A stretch of DNA of 64,000 nt from Aristaeella hokkaidonensis (GCF_018128945.1 NZ_CP068393.1:1178001-1242000); one strand, 5' to 3'. Positions 8,771 through 19,015 are shown, counted from the stretch's first letter. Notes: generated by a model from the sequence alone, not told the origin. Numbers and translations are program-made.

Positions 8771-9121
8771 ATGAAAGAGAATAAGCTTGTTTCAATGTCC
8801 ATAGACTTTTCTGTAGATATTATCCGGCTTCTTGATAACGTGAAGGGTCATTCTTCCCTTTGCAATCAGTTGGAGCGCTGTGCGACATCTATCGGAGCCA
8901 ATATCCATGAATCAAATTATGCCCAGAGCAAATCTGATTTCATTTCCAAGCTGGAAATAGCCTTGAAAGAATCCTATGAGGCAGATTACTGGCTTGAGCT
9001 ACTTTCTCGTGCCAACCTTGCCTCACCTGAGGCTGTCCGTTCCCTTAAAAACCAGTGTGGTGTGATCCGTCGTCTTCTGATCTCATCCATCACAACAACC
9101 AAACAAAACCGCGACTCATAA
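8771..9121 (+). CDS. Four-helix bundle protein (S23/IVS-type)
   Basis: 116 residues from ATG 8771, with GAGGTGA six bases upstream. The pattern SMSIDFSVDIIRLLDN, then QLERCATSIGANIHES (about residues 35-50), then SKLEIALKESYEADYWLELL is the signature of the small four-helix-bundle family first found inside 23S rRNA intervening sequences and now known as free-standing genes in many bacteria. Biochemical function is unknown. It sits alone next to tRNA-Trp and is followed by a structured 120-bp element (9130-9253) and then hairpin arrays. Confidence 0.88.
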   Translation: MKENKLVSMSIDFSVDIIRLLDNVKGHSSLCNQLERCATSIGANIHESNYAQSKSDFISKLEIALKESYEADYWLELLSRANLASPEAVRSLKNQCGVIRRLLISSITTTKQNRDS

Positions 9122-9129
9122 AGAAGAAT

Positions 9130-9253
9130 TGGGAACGATCTCTCCATTCTTCCTATCAGGTTTCAATAGGCCAGTAAAGCCTTCGCTTACGCCACTTCGT
9201 GGGCTTGACTGTCCATCTGAAACCTGAGCTTAGTCAGTCAAGAGATCGTTCCT
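9130..9253. repeat. Nested inverted-repeat element 3' of the four-helix bundle gene
   Basis: Outer arms GGAACGATCTCT (9132-9143) and AGAGATCGTTCC (9241-9252) are perfectly complementary; inner arms CAGGTTTCA and TGAAACCTG (about 9157 and 9219) pair as well. The whole could fold into one long stem. It begins about 10 bp after the stop codon, so it could be the end of the transcript or part of a mobile IVS-like unit. 9254-9345 shows nothing else recognisable. Confidence 0.6.
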
Positions 9254-9345
9254 ATTCTGTGTCCGCCAAACCGGACCGTGTTCTCTTTTGTGTTTTCACC
9301 CTTCTACCATGCTTTACCCTTTGCAAAAAACAAATAGATAGATAG

Positions 9346-9440
9346 GCCAAAACACTATAATCACATTTCGCGAAGCAAAATATATCATGTTGCGCAGCAA
9401 CATATCATTTTGATAAAGTGCGCGTAGCGCCTTTATCAAA
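9346..9440 (+). repeat. Hairpin array, ATATCAT-linker class (3 hairpins)
   Basis: Leader AAACACTATAATCAC, then stem-loops with arms ATTTcGC/GCaAAAT, GTTGC/GCAAC and TTTGATAAAG..CTTTATCAAA (with inner GCGC/GCGC), separated by ATATCAT. The last two hairpins recur at 9610-9661. Confidence 0.85.
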
Positions 9441-9502
9441 TAATCAAGTCTTTTAACCTTCTGTTTTACTTTTTCCTTTCTCTCACGTATCCAATATTAG
9501 GT

Positions 9503-9693
9503 TTAAACACTATAATCACATCCCGCATTTATGCGGGATATATCATATAAGGCGGCGACACGTTAGTGTCCCCGCCTTATCTATCATATTCGCATTAAGC
9601 GAATATATCATGTTGCGAAGCAACATATCATTTTGATAAAGTGCGCGCAGCGCCTTTATCAAACAATTTGTTTATTTGGTATCAAATAAACAA
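9503..9693 (+). repeat. Hairpin array, ATATCAT-linker class (6 hairpins), ending at the pmbA stop codon
   Basis: Same leader (AAACACTATAATCACAT), then stems CCCGCA/TGCGGG, ATAAGGCGG/CCGCCTTAT (with an inner ACAC/GTGT), ATTCGC/GCGAAT, GTTGC/GCAAC, TTTGATAAAG/CTTTATCAAA, and a terminal 11-bp stem TTGTTTATTTG/CAAATAAACAA (9668-9693) touching the stop codon at 9694. Confidence 0.88.
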
Positions 9694-10995
9694 TCACTTG
9701 CCTGAGATGGTGATTCCATCGAAGGCAATGAACGGCAGCGAGTTGTTCCCATCATTCGCGATATCTTTACTGATATCGCGAATGTTTACCAGCATGTCGG
9801 GTACATTCCCGCTGATCATCGTCTCGCTTATCGCTGCCGTTATTTTCCCATTCTCGATCAGGAAGCTATTTTTTGCCACTCCCGAGAACTCACCGCTTGC
9901 CGCCGGTTGTCCGCCCGAGAATCTCATGACCAGCAGTCCTTTGTCGATTCCGCTGATGATCTCTTCCAGCGTTTTTTCGCCGGCCGCAACGTGCATGTTT
10001 CTTCCGCCGTTTCCGGCACGTTTGTTTCCGGTCTTGTTTGCGGCGTATTGGCTCAGGCAGAAGCTGTTCAGCTTTCCGTCCTTAATCAGGTCAAAGTTCT
10101 CTGTCTCGTATCCTTCCGCGGTGTGCCGGTTCGGAACCACAACGTCGTCGTTGTAGGGTTCAGAGCTCATGTTGAACCGCGGATCTGCCACCTGTTCGCC
10201 CAGCTTGTCTTTCCATATGCTGGTGCCATCGATCATGCAGGCGTCGCCGACAAAGTTGCCCATAATCGTACCCAGTACGATCTCATATAGTGCCATGGGA
10301 GCCAGGATCACCGGTCCGTTGAATTTTCCTTCCAGGGAGATCGGATCCAGCTGCTTTTCAACCATGCTGATTTCCCAGTCGATCTTGCCGCATTCCAGCA
10401 CCGGCTTATCCAGCGTCTTCAGCGTGATATCGCTGCCATAGAAGGATGTGCTCTTCTCTCCTTCATGTGCGGAATACATCAGGCTGAAAGTGTATGCGCC
10501 GTAATTCGTCACATAGTTCACGCCGTTTGTGTTCATAAACACTTCTGTGCCGCTGTTATGTTCGGTGATCATCTGCTCCATCAGGATCGTCGGGTGCTTC
10601 TCCTTGATGCTCTCCAGCAGTTCCTTTGTCCGCATGAACAGCTTGTCGGTATCGCATTCCGGGGCGCCGTCCGTATATTCCTTTTCAACGGGCTCTTTGG
10701 CGTATTCCCATGCTTCGTCCGGCTGACCGCTTTCCGCAGCCGCTATCGCGTCAGAAACGGCATTCTTCACCGTTTCAATATCAAACTTGTTGATCGCTAC
10801 TGTGCCCTTCTTTTGATCCTTCAGCAGCGTAATGGTGACGTTGCGGTTAAACAGTGATCTCATCAGGGAGAATCTGCCGCCGTCCACATTGAATTCCTTT
10901 TTCTCGCCCTCGCTGACGCTGCACTGGGCATATTCTGCGCCCTTCGCTTTTGCTTCTGCCAGGATCTCTCTGGCCAGTTCTTTCATTCTATCCAT
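9694..10995 (-). CDS. pmbA: TldE/PmbA family protein
   Basis: 433 residues, co-encoded with TldD. In characterised systems TldD and TldE form a heterodimeric metalloprotease in which TldD carries the zinc site and TldE is the inactive partner; they cleave unfolded leader peptides such as those of microcins. Here the PmbA-type middle and C-terminal regions are clear (PVILAPMALYEIVLGT, MHVAAGEKTLEEIISGIDKGLLV, GEFSGVAKNSFLIENGKI), with no HExxxH. The ATG at 10995 is one base after the tldD stop and its GGAGG lies inside tldD, so translation is coupled. A peptide-maturation role, for example on the peptide at 63243, is possible but only inferred. Confidence 0.93.
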   Translation of the reverse strand: MDRMKELAREILAEAKAKGAEYAQCSVSEGEKKEFNVDGGRFSLMRSLFNRNVTITLLKDQKKGTVAINKFDIETVKNAVSDAIAAAESGQPDEAWEYAKEPVEKEYTDGAPECDTDKLFMRTKELLESIKEKHPTILMEQMITEHNSGTEVFMNTNGVNYVTNYGAYTFSLMYSAHEGEKSTSFYGSDITLKTLDKPVLECGKIDWEISMVEKQLDPISLEGKFNGPVILAPMALYEIVLGTIMGNFVGDACMIDGTSIWKDKLGEQVADPRFNMSSEPYNDDVVVPNRHTAEGYETENFDLIKDGKLNSFCLSQYAANKTGNKRAGNGGRNMHVAAGEKTLEEIISGIDKGLLVMRFSGGQPAASGEFSGVAKNSFLIENGKITAAISETMISGNVPDMLVNIRDISKDIANDGNNSLPFIAFDGITISGK

Positions 10996-10996
10996 C

Positions 10997-12382
10997 TTAT
11001 CGGCCTCCGATCTTAACCTTGCAGCGCAGCGCGGGGCCGCCCATGCCTACCGGCATCGGCTGTTTCTTTCCGCACATACCGGAACTCACCCACACAACCT
11101 TATCGCTGACCATGTCAACTGTCTTCAGCATCTCGAAAGCCACGCCGGAAATCGTGGTATCCAGCAGGGCCTTGCCGAGCTTGCCGTTCTTGATTTCGTA
11201 TCCCATTGTCACGCCGAACATGAATTCGCCGGTCGTGTCTGCCTGTCCGTTGTTGGACTGGATCAGGTAGTATCCGTCGTCCACGGATGCAATCATGTCC
11301 TCCAGCTTGTCTTTGCCGGGGTGGATGGAGGTATTGCGCATCCGGATCAGCGGTTCATCCTGGAACAGCCATGCACGGGCGTTGCCCTGGGGCGTCATGC
11401 CGAAGTGCTGTGCGCTTTCCCGGCTGTTCATGTATCCGGTCAGTATACCATTCACAATCAGCGGAGAATCGGTCGCTTCGGTGCCTTCATCGTCGATGTA
11501 CACCGGCAGCGGGCACTTCTCGCCGAAGGCGGTATGTGCAAAGTCTGTCAGGGTCACCAGGTCGCTGGCCACCCGCTTGTTCAGGCACGGGCCTGCTACG
11601 CTGCCGCCCAGCACCAGGTCCGCTTCCACGGTATGGCCCACAGCTTCATGGCTCAGCATGCCGCTCATCATACCGTCCAGGATTACGGTCTTTTCGCCAG
11701 CGTCCGCGTATACGCCTTCCCGCTTCTGCATCAGCTTTTCATATAGGTCGTCAATCTCCACATGCAGCTTGGTTGGATCGGCAAAGTTGTCGCCGAATAC
11801 GCCGCTTCCGCCGAACGCCTGGAACAGTTCCACCGGCGTGCCTGCGTCCGTCTGCGCCGTCAGTACGACGTACATATAGGATCTGGGAGCCAGGATGTGT
11901 CCGCTTGCCCCGTCAGAGGTCACAATCAGCTTCTCCATGGAGTCTTCCATGGCAACGATTGTGCGGCTGACCAGGTTCGGATACTTCTTGGTGATGTATG
12001 CGTCTGCCTCACGGGCAAAATCCACATAAAGCTTCTGCTCCGCGTCCTTGATATCTTCCTGTGTGGGCATCTGCTTCAGTGCCATTTTCGGCAGGGCAGG
12101 CTTTCCAATTCCTGCGTGCTTGTTCATGAAGGCAGCGTTCTCTGTCGCGGCCTTCAGTACCATTTCTGCCGCCTCGCCGGTATATTCGGCCATGGAGGAG
12201 AAACCGTATACGCCGCCCTCATATACCCGGGCGGAAACACCGGATACGTCGGAGCGTACGTTTCCCATCAGGGCGCCGTTCAGCAGAACGGCTCTGCGGG
12301 TTCTGTTGTTCTGTCCGCGCAGTTCGGTATGAGCGCCGTCAGCAAACAGGGCTTTTTTATCTGTCAGTATATCCTGCAGCAT
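10997..12382 (-). CDS. tldD: TldD family metalloprotease subunit
   Basis: 461 residues from ATG 12382 (AAAGGAAG upstream; the longer frame would overlap metA). The zinc motif HEAVGH (HExxxH) lies at about residues 244-249, followed by GSVAGPCLNKRVASD and, near the C-terminus, GVAFEMLKTVDMVSDK and SSGMCGKKQPMPVG, all typical of TldD. It is the catalytic half of the TldD/TldE peptidase. Follows metA by 13 bp and may share its promoter. Confidence 0.95.
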   Translation of the reverse strand: MLQDILTDKKALFADGAHTELRGQNNRTRRAVLLNGALMGNVRSDVSGVSARVYEGGVYGFSSMAEYTGEAAEMVLKAATENAAFMNKHAGIGKPALPKMALKQMPTQEDIKDAEQKLYVDFAREADAYITKKYPNLVSRTIVAMEDSMEKLIVTSDGASGHILAPRSYMYVVLTAQTDAGTPVELFQAFGGSGVFGDNFADPTKLHVEIDDLYEKLMQKREGVYADAGEKTVILDGMMSGMLSHEAVGHTVEADLVLGGSVAGPCLNKRVASDLVTLTDFAHTAFGEKCPLPVYIDDEGTEATDSPLIVNGILTGYMNSRESAQHFGMTPQGNARAWLFQDEPLIRMRNTSIHPGKDKLEDMIASVDDGYYLIQSNNGQADTTGEFMFGVTMGYEIKNGKLGKALLDTTISGVAFEMLKTVDMVSDKVVWVSSGMCGKKQPMPVGMGGPALRCKVKIGGR

Positions 12383-12395
12383 TTTGTTCTTCCTT

Positions 12396-13316
12396 TCATT
12401 CATTGATCTCGTTCAGATCATACGGTGTGGTCTGGTAGACCATGTAGTTCAGCCAGTTGGCATACAGCAGGTTTGCGTGGCTGCGCCAGGTGACCAGCGG
12501 TTCCTGGGTATCATCGTCATTCGGATAATAGTTCTTCGGAACCTCAATCGGCAGTCCCGCGTTCTTGTCCCGCAGGTACTCTTTTTCCAGTGTCCGCGGA
12601 TCATACTCGCTGTGTCCCATAATGAACACCTGCCGGCCGTTCTCCGTAATCATTGCGTAAACGCCTGCTTCGTCGGAGGAAGCCAGGATTTTGAGCTTTC
12701 CGCACTTTTCCAGGTCTTCGCGGCGTACTGTGGTGTGCCGGCTGTGAGGAGCCATAAACACGTCATCAAAGCCGCGCAGGAGAATGTAGTTCTTCCGCTC
12801 TGCTTTGTGCTGGAATACGCCGAACAGCTTCTTCTCCAGCGGAATTTTCGGAATGCCGAAGTGGTAGTACAGCGCTGCCTGCGCGCCCCAGCAGATATGG
12901 AAGGTGCTGTGTACATGCTTCTTGCTCCACTCCATAATCTCGCACAGTTCGTCCCAGTATTCCACTTCTTCAAAGGGCATCTGTTCCACCGGTGCGCCGG
13001 TGATAATCATACCGTCAAAGTTCTGGTTGCGGATATCGTCAAATTCCTTATAAAAGGCAGTCAGGTGCTCTGCCGACGTATTCTTTGACACATGGCTCTT
13101 CATCTTCACCAGCTCGGTTTCCACCTGCAGTGAGGTGTTTCCCAGCAGGCGCAGCAGCTGCGTTTCGGTATCGATCTTCGTGGGCATCAGATTCACGATG
13201 GCGATTCGCAGCGGACGGATATCCTGGGTCGTTGCCCGGTTTTCCGTCATCACGAAGATATTCTCATCCGTCAGCGTTTTGTACGCCGGCAGTTCATTGG
13301 AAATCTTAATCGGCAT
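12396..13316 (-). CDS. metA: Homoserine O-acyltransferase, predicted O-acetyltransferase
   Basis: 306 residues from ATG 13316 (GGAAG seven bases upstream), the normal MetA length. Acylates homoserine in methionine synthesis. Catalytic Cys142 (FHICWGAQA) and the His/Glu pair in GHSEYD are present. Residue 111 is Glu (TGAPVEQ): studies of the B. cereus enzyme showed that Glu at this position selects acetyl-CoA, while Gly (as in E. coli) selects succinyl-CoA, so acetyl-CoA is predicted. A TTGATT-17-TACAAT promoter lies at 13351-13379. I see no SAM riboswitch upstream. The 36 codons before the chosen start have no ribosome site. Confidence 0.95.
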   Translation of the reverse strand: MPIKISNELPAYKTLTDENIFVMTENRATTQDIRPLRIAIVNLMPTKIDTETQLLRLLGNTSLQVETELVKMKSHVSKNTSAEHLTAFYKEFDDIRNQNFDGMIITGAPVEQMPFEEVEYWDELCEIMEWSKKHVHSTFHICWGAQAALYYHFGIPKIPLEKKLFGVFQHKAERKNYILLRGFDDVFMAPHSRHTTVRREDLEKCGKLKILASSDEAGVYAMITENGRQVFIMGHSEYDPRTLEKEYLRDKNAGLPIEVPKNYYPNDDDTQEPLVTWRSHANLLYANWLNYMVYQTTPYDLNEINE

Positions 13317-13350
13317 AGTGCATCTTCCTTCCTGGCGTTTACTGTGCAAT

Positions 13351-13379
13351 ATTGTATTCTTTCCCGCTCTTTTAATCAA
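13351..13379 (-). promoter_or_regulatory. Sigma-A type promoter of metA
   Basis: On the minus strand TTGATT (13379-13374), 17-bp spacer, TACAAT (13356-13351), about 35 bp before the metA ATG. Confidence 0.65.
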
Positions 13380-13480
13380 GTTCCTTTCCCTGAAAACCAC
13401 ATGAACATCCTGTGAACTCGCCACTTTCCTATGTGTTTTTACTTATAAAACTATTTATGATTCATCATAAATGGTTTTCT

Positions 13481-13523
13481 CCGCCATTATTCATTTTTAA
13501 GTCTTCAGTTTTAAGTTTTAAGT
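13481..13523 (+). repeat. TTTTAAG heptamer repeat block
   Basis: CCGCCATTATTCATTTTTAAG, TCTTCAG and TTTTAAG units, upstream of a terminator and of a second block at 13558. Confidence 0.8.
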
Positions 13524-13556
13524 ACAAAAGACATCTGCTTTTGCAGACGTCTTTTG
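13524..13556. terminator. Rho-independent terminator
   Basis: AAAAGACATCTGC / GCAGACGTCTTTT, loop TTTT, between two TTTTAAG blocks. Confidence 0.75.
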
Positions 13557-13557
13557 A

Positions 13558-13601
13558 TATCTCATTTTTAAGTTTTAAGTCTTAAGTTTTCAGTATTCAT
13601 T
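13558..13601 (+). repeat. TTTTAAG heptamer repeat block
   Basis: TCATTTTTAAG, TTTTAAG, TCTTAAG, TTTTCAGTATTCATTC. Confidence 0.85.
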
Positions 13602-13634
13602 CAAAAAGGCGACTGTATCACAGTCGCCTTTTTG
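13602..13634. terminator. Rho-independent terminator of the groES-groEL operon
   Basis: AAAAAGGCGACTGT / ACAGTCGCCTTTTT, loop ATC, just downstream of groEL. Confidence 0.88.
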
Positions 13635-13635
13635 C

Positions 13636-13667
13636 AATTTCTTAAATAAACCAGTTTATTTAAGAAA

Positions 13668-13669
<2 letters not shown>
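13636..13669 (-). repeat. 16-bp hairpin overlapping the groEL stop codon
   Basis: Arms AATTTCTTAAATAAAC (13636-13651) and GTTTATTTAAGAAATT (13654-13669) pair perfectly with a 2-nt loop; the right arm includes two bases of the groEL stop codon. It stands between the gene and its terminator. Confidence 0.8.
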
Positions 13670-15308
<1,639 letters not shown>

Positions 15309-15320
15309 TTATTCATCTAA

Positions 15321-15422
15321 CATTCGCAAAGCGAATATTTCACATTGGCCTTTGGCCAATATTTCACATCCGGCGGAGCCGGATATTTCATATTGAATCG
15401 CATTGCGATTCAATATTTCATT
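15321..15422 (+). repeat. Hairpin array, ATTTCAC-linker class (4 hairpins), between groES and groEL
   Basis: Stems ATTCGC/GCGAAT, ATTGGCC/GGCCAAT, ATCCGGC/GCCGGAT and ATTGAATCGC/GCGATTCAAT joined by ATTTCAC or ATTTCAT. Lies inside an operon, so it is transcribed with the chaperonin mRNA (as the antisense of the orientation given here). Confidence 0.9.
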
Positions 15423-15442
15423 TTTAAATCAACTTTTTCCTA

Positions 15443-15763
<321 letters not shown>

Positions 15764-15790
15764 TTAGCACTCGAACATACGGAGTGCTAA
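15764..15790. promoter_or_regulatory. CIRCE operator (HrcA site)
   Basis: Perfect TTAGCACTC (15764-15772), 9-bp spacer, GAGTGCTAA (15782-15790), between the groES promoter and gene. Established binding site of the HrcA heat-shock repressor; hrcA itself is not in the window. Confidence 0.97.
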
Positions 15791-15802
15791 CAACCAGAGA
15801 GT

Positions 15803-15831
15803 AATATAATGCTTTTACCCTTTTAGCGCAA
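15803..15831 (-). promoter_or_regulatory. Sigma-A promoter of groES-groEL
   Basis: Minus strand TTGCGC (15831-15826), 17-bp spacer, TATATT (15808-15803); the CIRCE lies just downstream where HrcA would block initiation. Confidence 0.75.
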
Positions 15832-15834
15832 GTG

Positions 15835-15850
15835 ATTACGGGCCCGTAAT
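15835..15850. promoter_or_regulatory. Perfect 16-bp palindrome upstream of the groES -35 box
   Basis: ATTACGGG/CCCGTAAT with no spacer, three bases beyond the groES -35 and in the gap before mutY. Could be an operator for either gene; the protein is unknown. Confidence 0.4.
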
Positions 15851-15978
15851 TATGTATTTTTCTTGTTTTTACTCTTTTTTACTTGTGTTTACTCCGGTTT
15901 TCGTCGTATTTCTTCATTTCTTCTGCTGGAATCCTTGTGTTACAATCCTTCTGACCATTTTACACAGGAGTTTGTTGT

Positions 15979-17013
15979 ATGGAAAAGCTGACTGCTGCCC
16001 TTCTGGACTGGTATGACCGCTGTGCCCGGGATCTGCCCTGGCGCGGCTTTCATGATGCCTATCGTACCTGGGTCAGCGAAGCTATGCTGCAGCAGACCCG
16101 TGTGGAAACCGTTCTTTCCTATTATGATCGTTTTCTTGCCCGTTTCCCTTCCCTTGCCGCCCTGGCTGATGCGCCGGAGGAAGATGTCCTGAAGGCCTGG
16201 GAAGGGCTGGGTTATTATTCCCGTGCCCGTAATCTCTGGAAGGGTGCCCGCCAGGTCATGGAGGAATATGACGGCGTTCTGCCCCGTGATCCGGAGAAGA
16301 TGAAAAAGATCCAGGGTATCGGCCCCTATACAGCCGGAGCGATCGCTTCCATTGCTTATGACGTCCCGATCCCCGCTGTGGACGGTAATGTCATCCGTGT
16401 CATGTCCCGGATTTACGGAATCCGTACAGACGCACTGGAACCGGAAACCCGCCGCCGGATCGAGTCCCTTGCAGCGGCTCTCGTTCCGCAGGAGCGTCCC
16501 GGAGATCATAACCAGGCTGTTATGGATCTGGGTGCAACTGTCTGTGTACCAGGCACACCGGACTGTGCCCGCTGCCCGCTTTCTTCCTTCTGTGATGCTT
16601 TCAAGGCCGGAGACGCGGCTGATCTTCCTGTCCTGCCCAAAGCAAAGCCCCAGAAGGTAATTCCCTATTCTCTGCTGATCATCCATTCGGGTGATCGGGT
16701 GCTCATGCGCCAGCGTACGGAGCGTCTTCTTCAGGGTCTTTGGTGTTTCCCGATGCTGGAGGGTGATTCTTCTGCGGAAGAACTTCTGCCTGTTGCTTGC
16801 AAGAAGCTTCACCTGTCCTTCAGTCCCCTCCGGGATGCTGGTACCGCCCGCCATGTCTTCACCCACCAGATCTGGCTTATGCACATATATGAAACAGACG
16901 CGGAAGCGTCTGCTTCCGCGCCTGCGGGTTATGAGTTTGTTCCGGTTTCCCGGCTGAAGGATCTTACCCTTCCGGCAGCCATGAATGCCGCCGCGGCTAT
17001 CCTTACGCGTTGA
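15979..17013 (+). CDS. mutY: A/G-specific adenine DNA glycosylase
   Basis: 344 residues. Removes adenine opposite 8-oxoguanine. N-terminal HhH-GPD domain: SEAMLQQTRV (catalytic Glu region, residues 33-42), helix-hairpin-helix KIQGIGPYTAGAIASIA (about 113-129) and VDGNV with the catalytic Asp (about 137). The iron-sulphur cluster ligands C-x6-C-x2-C-x5-C are seen in CVPGTPDCARCPLSSFC (about 193-209). The C-terminal third is the NUDIX-like 8-oxoG recognition domain (VLMRQRTERLLQGLWCFPM). An AGGAG lies before the ATG. Convergent with the M18 peptidase gene; the two CDS overlap by 11 bp. Confidence 0.97.
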   Translation: MEKLTAALLDWYDRCARDLPWRGFHDAYRTWVSEAMLQQTRVETVLSYYDRFLARFPSLAALADAPEEDVLKAWEGLGYYSRARNLWKGARQVMEEYDGVLPRDPEKMKKIQGIGPYTAGAIASIAYDVPIPAVDGNVIRVMSRIYGIRTDALEPETRRRIESLAAALVPQERPGDHNQAVMDLGATVCVPGTPDCARCPLSSFCDAFKAGDAADLPVLPKAKPQKVIPYSLLIIHSGDRVLMRQRTERLLQGLWCFPMLEGDSSAEELLPVACKKLHLSFSPLRDAGTARHVFTHQIWLMHIYETDAEASASAPAGYEFVPVSRLKDLTLPAAMNAAAAILTR

Positions 17014-18385
17014 TCATAAAGGCCTTGTAAGCCTTCACGGATTCATACAGGTCAGCCTTGCTGATCACTTCCATCGGAGAATGCATGTTCAGCACGGCCA
17101 CGCCGCTGTCGATGACTTCCATGCCATACAGGGCACAGATGTAGGCGATCGTTCCGCCGCCGCCCTGGTCAACTTTGCCCAGTTCAGCTGTCTGCCAGCA
17201 TACCTTGTTGTCATCCATGATCTTGCGCAGCTTGGCGATGAACTCTGCGTTCGCGTCGTTGGAGCCGCCCTTGCCGCCGGATCCGGTATATTTGTTGAAG
17301 CATACGCCTCTGCCAAGCATGGCGGAGTTTTTCTTTTCAAAAGCAGATGCATACAGGGGATCAAAGCCCGCGCTCACGTCGCAGCTCAGCATCCGGCTGT
17401 TTTGCAGGGCACGGCGCACATTCAGTTCGCTGTATCCGCCCATCAGCTCCAGCAGCTCTGCTACGGAGTTCTCCAGGTAGTTGGCCCGCATGCCTGTCGC
17501 GCCGACGCTGCCGATTTCTTCCTTGTCCACCAGCATGCCGCAGCAGGTATATTCCGGCACAGCCGGCAGATCCAGCACAGCCTTCAGTTCTGCGAATGCG
17601 CAGACACGGTCGTCGTGGCCGTAGCCCATGATCATGCTCCGGTCCAGACCGAAGTCTCTTGCCTTGCCTGCGGGAACAGCTTCGATTTCAGCGGAGTAGA
17701 AATCCTCTTCCTCGATCCCGTACATTTCTTTCAGGATCTGGAGAATCTGAGCCTTCACAGGCTCTTTTTCTTCGTCCTTCAGCGGCTTTCCGCCCAGCAT
17801 GATGTCCAGGCTTTCGCCGGTGATGGCTTCCCTCAGTTTCTTCTCCATCTGGTCGTGGCTCAGGTGAATCAGCAGGTCGGTGATGCCAACCACCGGATCG
17901 TCATCCTTCTCACCGATGCAGATCTGTACGGTAGTTCCGTCCTTCTTTGCTACCACGCCATGCAGTGCCAGTTCCCGTGTGGTCCACTGGTACTTTTTGA
18001 TTCCGCCGTAGTAGTGGGTGTCTGCCAGCACGAAGTCGTTGTCTTCGTACAGGGGATTCTGCTTCAGGTCCAGCCGCGGGCTGTCGATATGTGCGCCCAC
18101 AATGTTCATGCCTTCCACCAGCGGCTTCTTACCGATGTGGAATGTCAGTACGGCTTTCCCCATCCGGTTCACGTATACCTTGTCTCCGGCCTTCAGCTTT
18201 TTCTTGCCGCCGATCAGGCTTTCCATGTTCACGTATCCGGCCTTTTCCAGTGCGTCGATGGCCAGCACGGCACATTCCCGCTCTGTCTTTCCGGCGTCAA
18301 TAAAAGCCTTGTATTCCTTTGCGATCGTCTCAAGCTTCTTGAGATCGGTCTTCGTGTAGTTTTTCCATGCGTTGGGTCTTTCCAT
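17003..18385 (-). CDS. M18 family aminopeptidase
   Basis: 460 residues from ATG 18385 (AAGGAGCG upstream). Removes N-terminal residues from peptides in the cytoplasm; M18 enzymes often prefer acidic or neutral residues. Dinuclear metal-site motifs in order: GAHIDSPRLDLK (His), YGHDDRVCAFAEL (Asp), DKEEIGSVGATG (catalytic Glu and metal Glu), VSAGFDPLYAS (Asp) and NMHSPMEVIS (His). Length is typical for bacterial M18 enzymes. Stands alone; its 3' end overlaps mutY. Confidence 0.95.
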   Translation of the reverse strand: MERPNAWKNYTKTDLKKLETIAKEYKAFIDAGKTERECAVLAIDALEKAGYVNMESLIGGKKKLKAGDKVYVNRMGKAVLTFHIGKKPLVEGMNIVGAHIDSPRLDLKQNPLYEDNDFVLADTHYYGGIKKYQWTTRELALHGVVAKKDGTTVQICIGEKDDDPVVGITDLLIHLSHDQMEKKLREAITGESLDIMLGGKPLKDEEKEPVKAQILQILKEMYGIEEEDFYSAEIEAVPAGKARDFGLDRSMIMGYGHDDRVCAFAELKAVLDLPAVPEYTCCGMLVDKEEIGSVGATGMRANYLENSVAELLELMGGYSELNVRRALQNSRMLSCDVSAGFDPLYASAFEKKNSAMLGRGVCFNKYTGSGGKGGSNDANAEFIAKLRKIMDDNKVCWQTAELGKVDQGGGGTIAYICALYGMEVIDSGVAVLNMHSPMEVISKADLYESVKAYKAFMINA

Positions 18386-18540
18386 AATTTCACGCTCCTT
18401 ACGGTTTATCTTACCACCGGCATAGCCAAAAAACAAATTGTATACAATAACCTGTCAATTCTAATCAACTCAACTATTTACTCAATTTTTCTTCCATCAT
18501 TAGTTATTCCTTGCCTATCACACCTGCATATATATGGCTA

Positions 18541-18684
18541 AACACTATAATCACTTTTGACGTAGTCAAAAATATCATATTCGACGCAGTCGAATCTATC
18601 ATATCGACATGAAGTCGATATATCATGTTGCGCAGCAACATATCATTCGCCGAAGGCGACAATCCGCCTCATGGCGGATCAATT
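18541..18684 (+). repeat. Hairpin array, ATATCAT-linker class (6 hairpins)
   Basis: Leader AAACACTATAATCAC; stems TTTTGAC/GTCAAAA, ATTCGAC/GTCGAAT, ATCGAC/GTCGAT, GTTGC/GCAAC, TCGCC/GGCGA, ATCCGCC/GGCGGAT. The second stem is identical in the array at 52299, and the third differs there by a compensatory pair. Confidence 0.9.
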
Positions 18685-18755
18685 CTCCTCTTTTTTCACC
18701 TATCTTTCACATTACATTCTCTTATCCTTGAAAAACCTTCTATATTATATTCTAG

Positions 18756-18779
18756 GAAAAATCCCATCTGGGATTTTTC
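18756..18779. terminator. Terminator-like hairpin GAAAAATCCC/GGGATTTTTC
   Basis: 10-bp stem, loop ATCT, followed by TTCCGCCATTTTTAAG; same composite unit as at 171 and 5307, but here upstream of a plus-strand gene. Confidence 0.5.
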
Positions 18780-18807
18780 TTCCGCCATTTTTAAGTTTTA
18801 AGTTATT
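18780..18807 (+). repeat. TTTTAAG heptamer repeat block
   Basis: TTCCGCCATTTTTAAG, TTTTAAG, TTATTGAGG; continues into the CCAGTGG-type repeat. Confidence 0.8.
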
Positions 18808-19015
18808 GAGGAGGCATCCGTGCTTCAGCACGGGCGAAGCTCTGACGACTGCCAGTGGCAGAAATCTCGTCAGAGCTGAGGTCATCTGAAACGAGTGACC
18901 TTCCCAGTGGGAAGTCACGACGATTGAAGATGCGGTATATGCCTCCCATGTTACAGCCGTCCATCGTTGCGAGCGAAGTGATGCAAGGATGGGTCACGGC
19001 GATCACAAAGTTTTA
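18808..19015 (+). repeat. Long interspersed repeat with CCAGTGG-apex hairpins
   Basis: Diverged member of the family at 23280, 32770 and 51917: contains TGCCAGTGGCA and CTTCCCAGTGGGAAG hairpins and a CACGACGATTGAAGATGCGG segment. No coding potential of its own. Confidence 0.75.

Noticed and set aside
13317..13480. SAM-type riboswitch upstream of metA
   Set aside because: The leader is short (about 35 nt after the promoter) and shows no multi-stem SAM aptamer.
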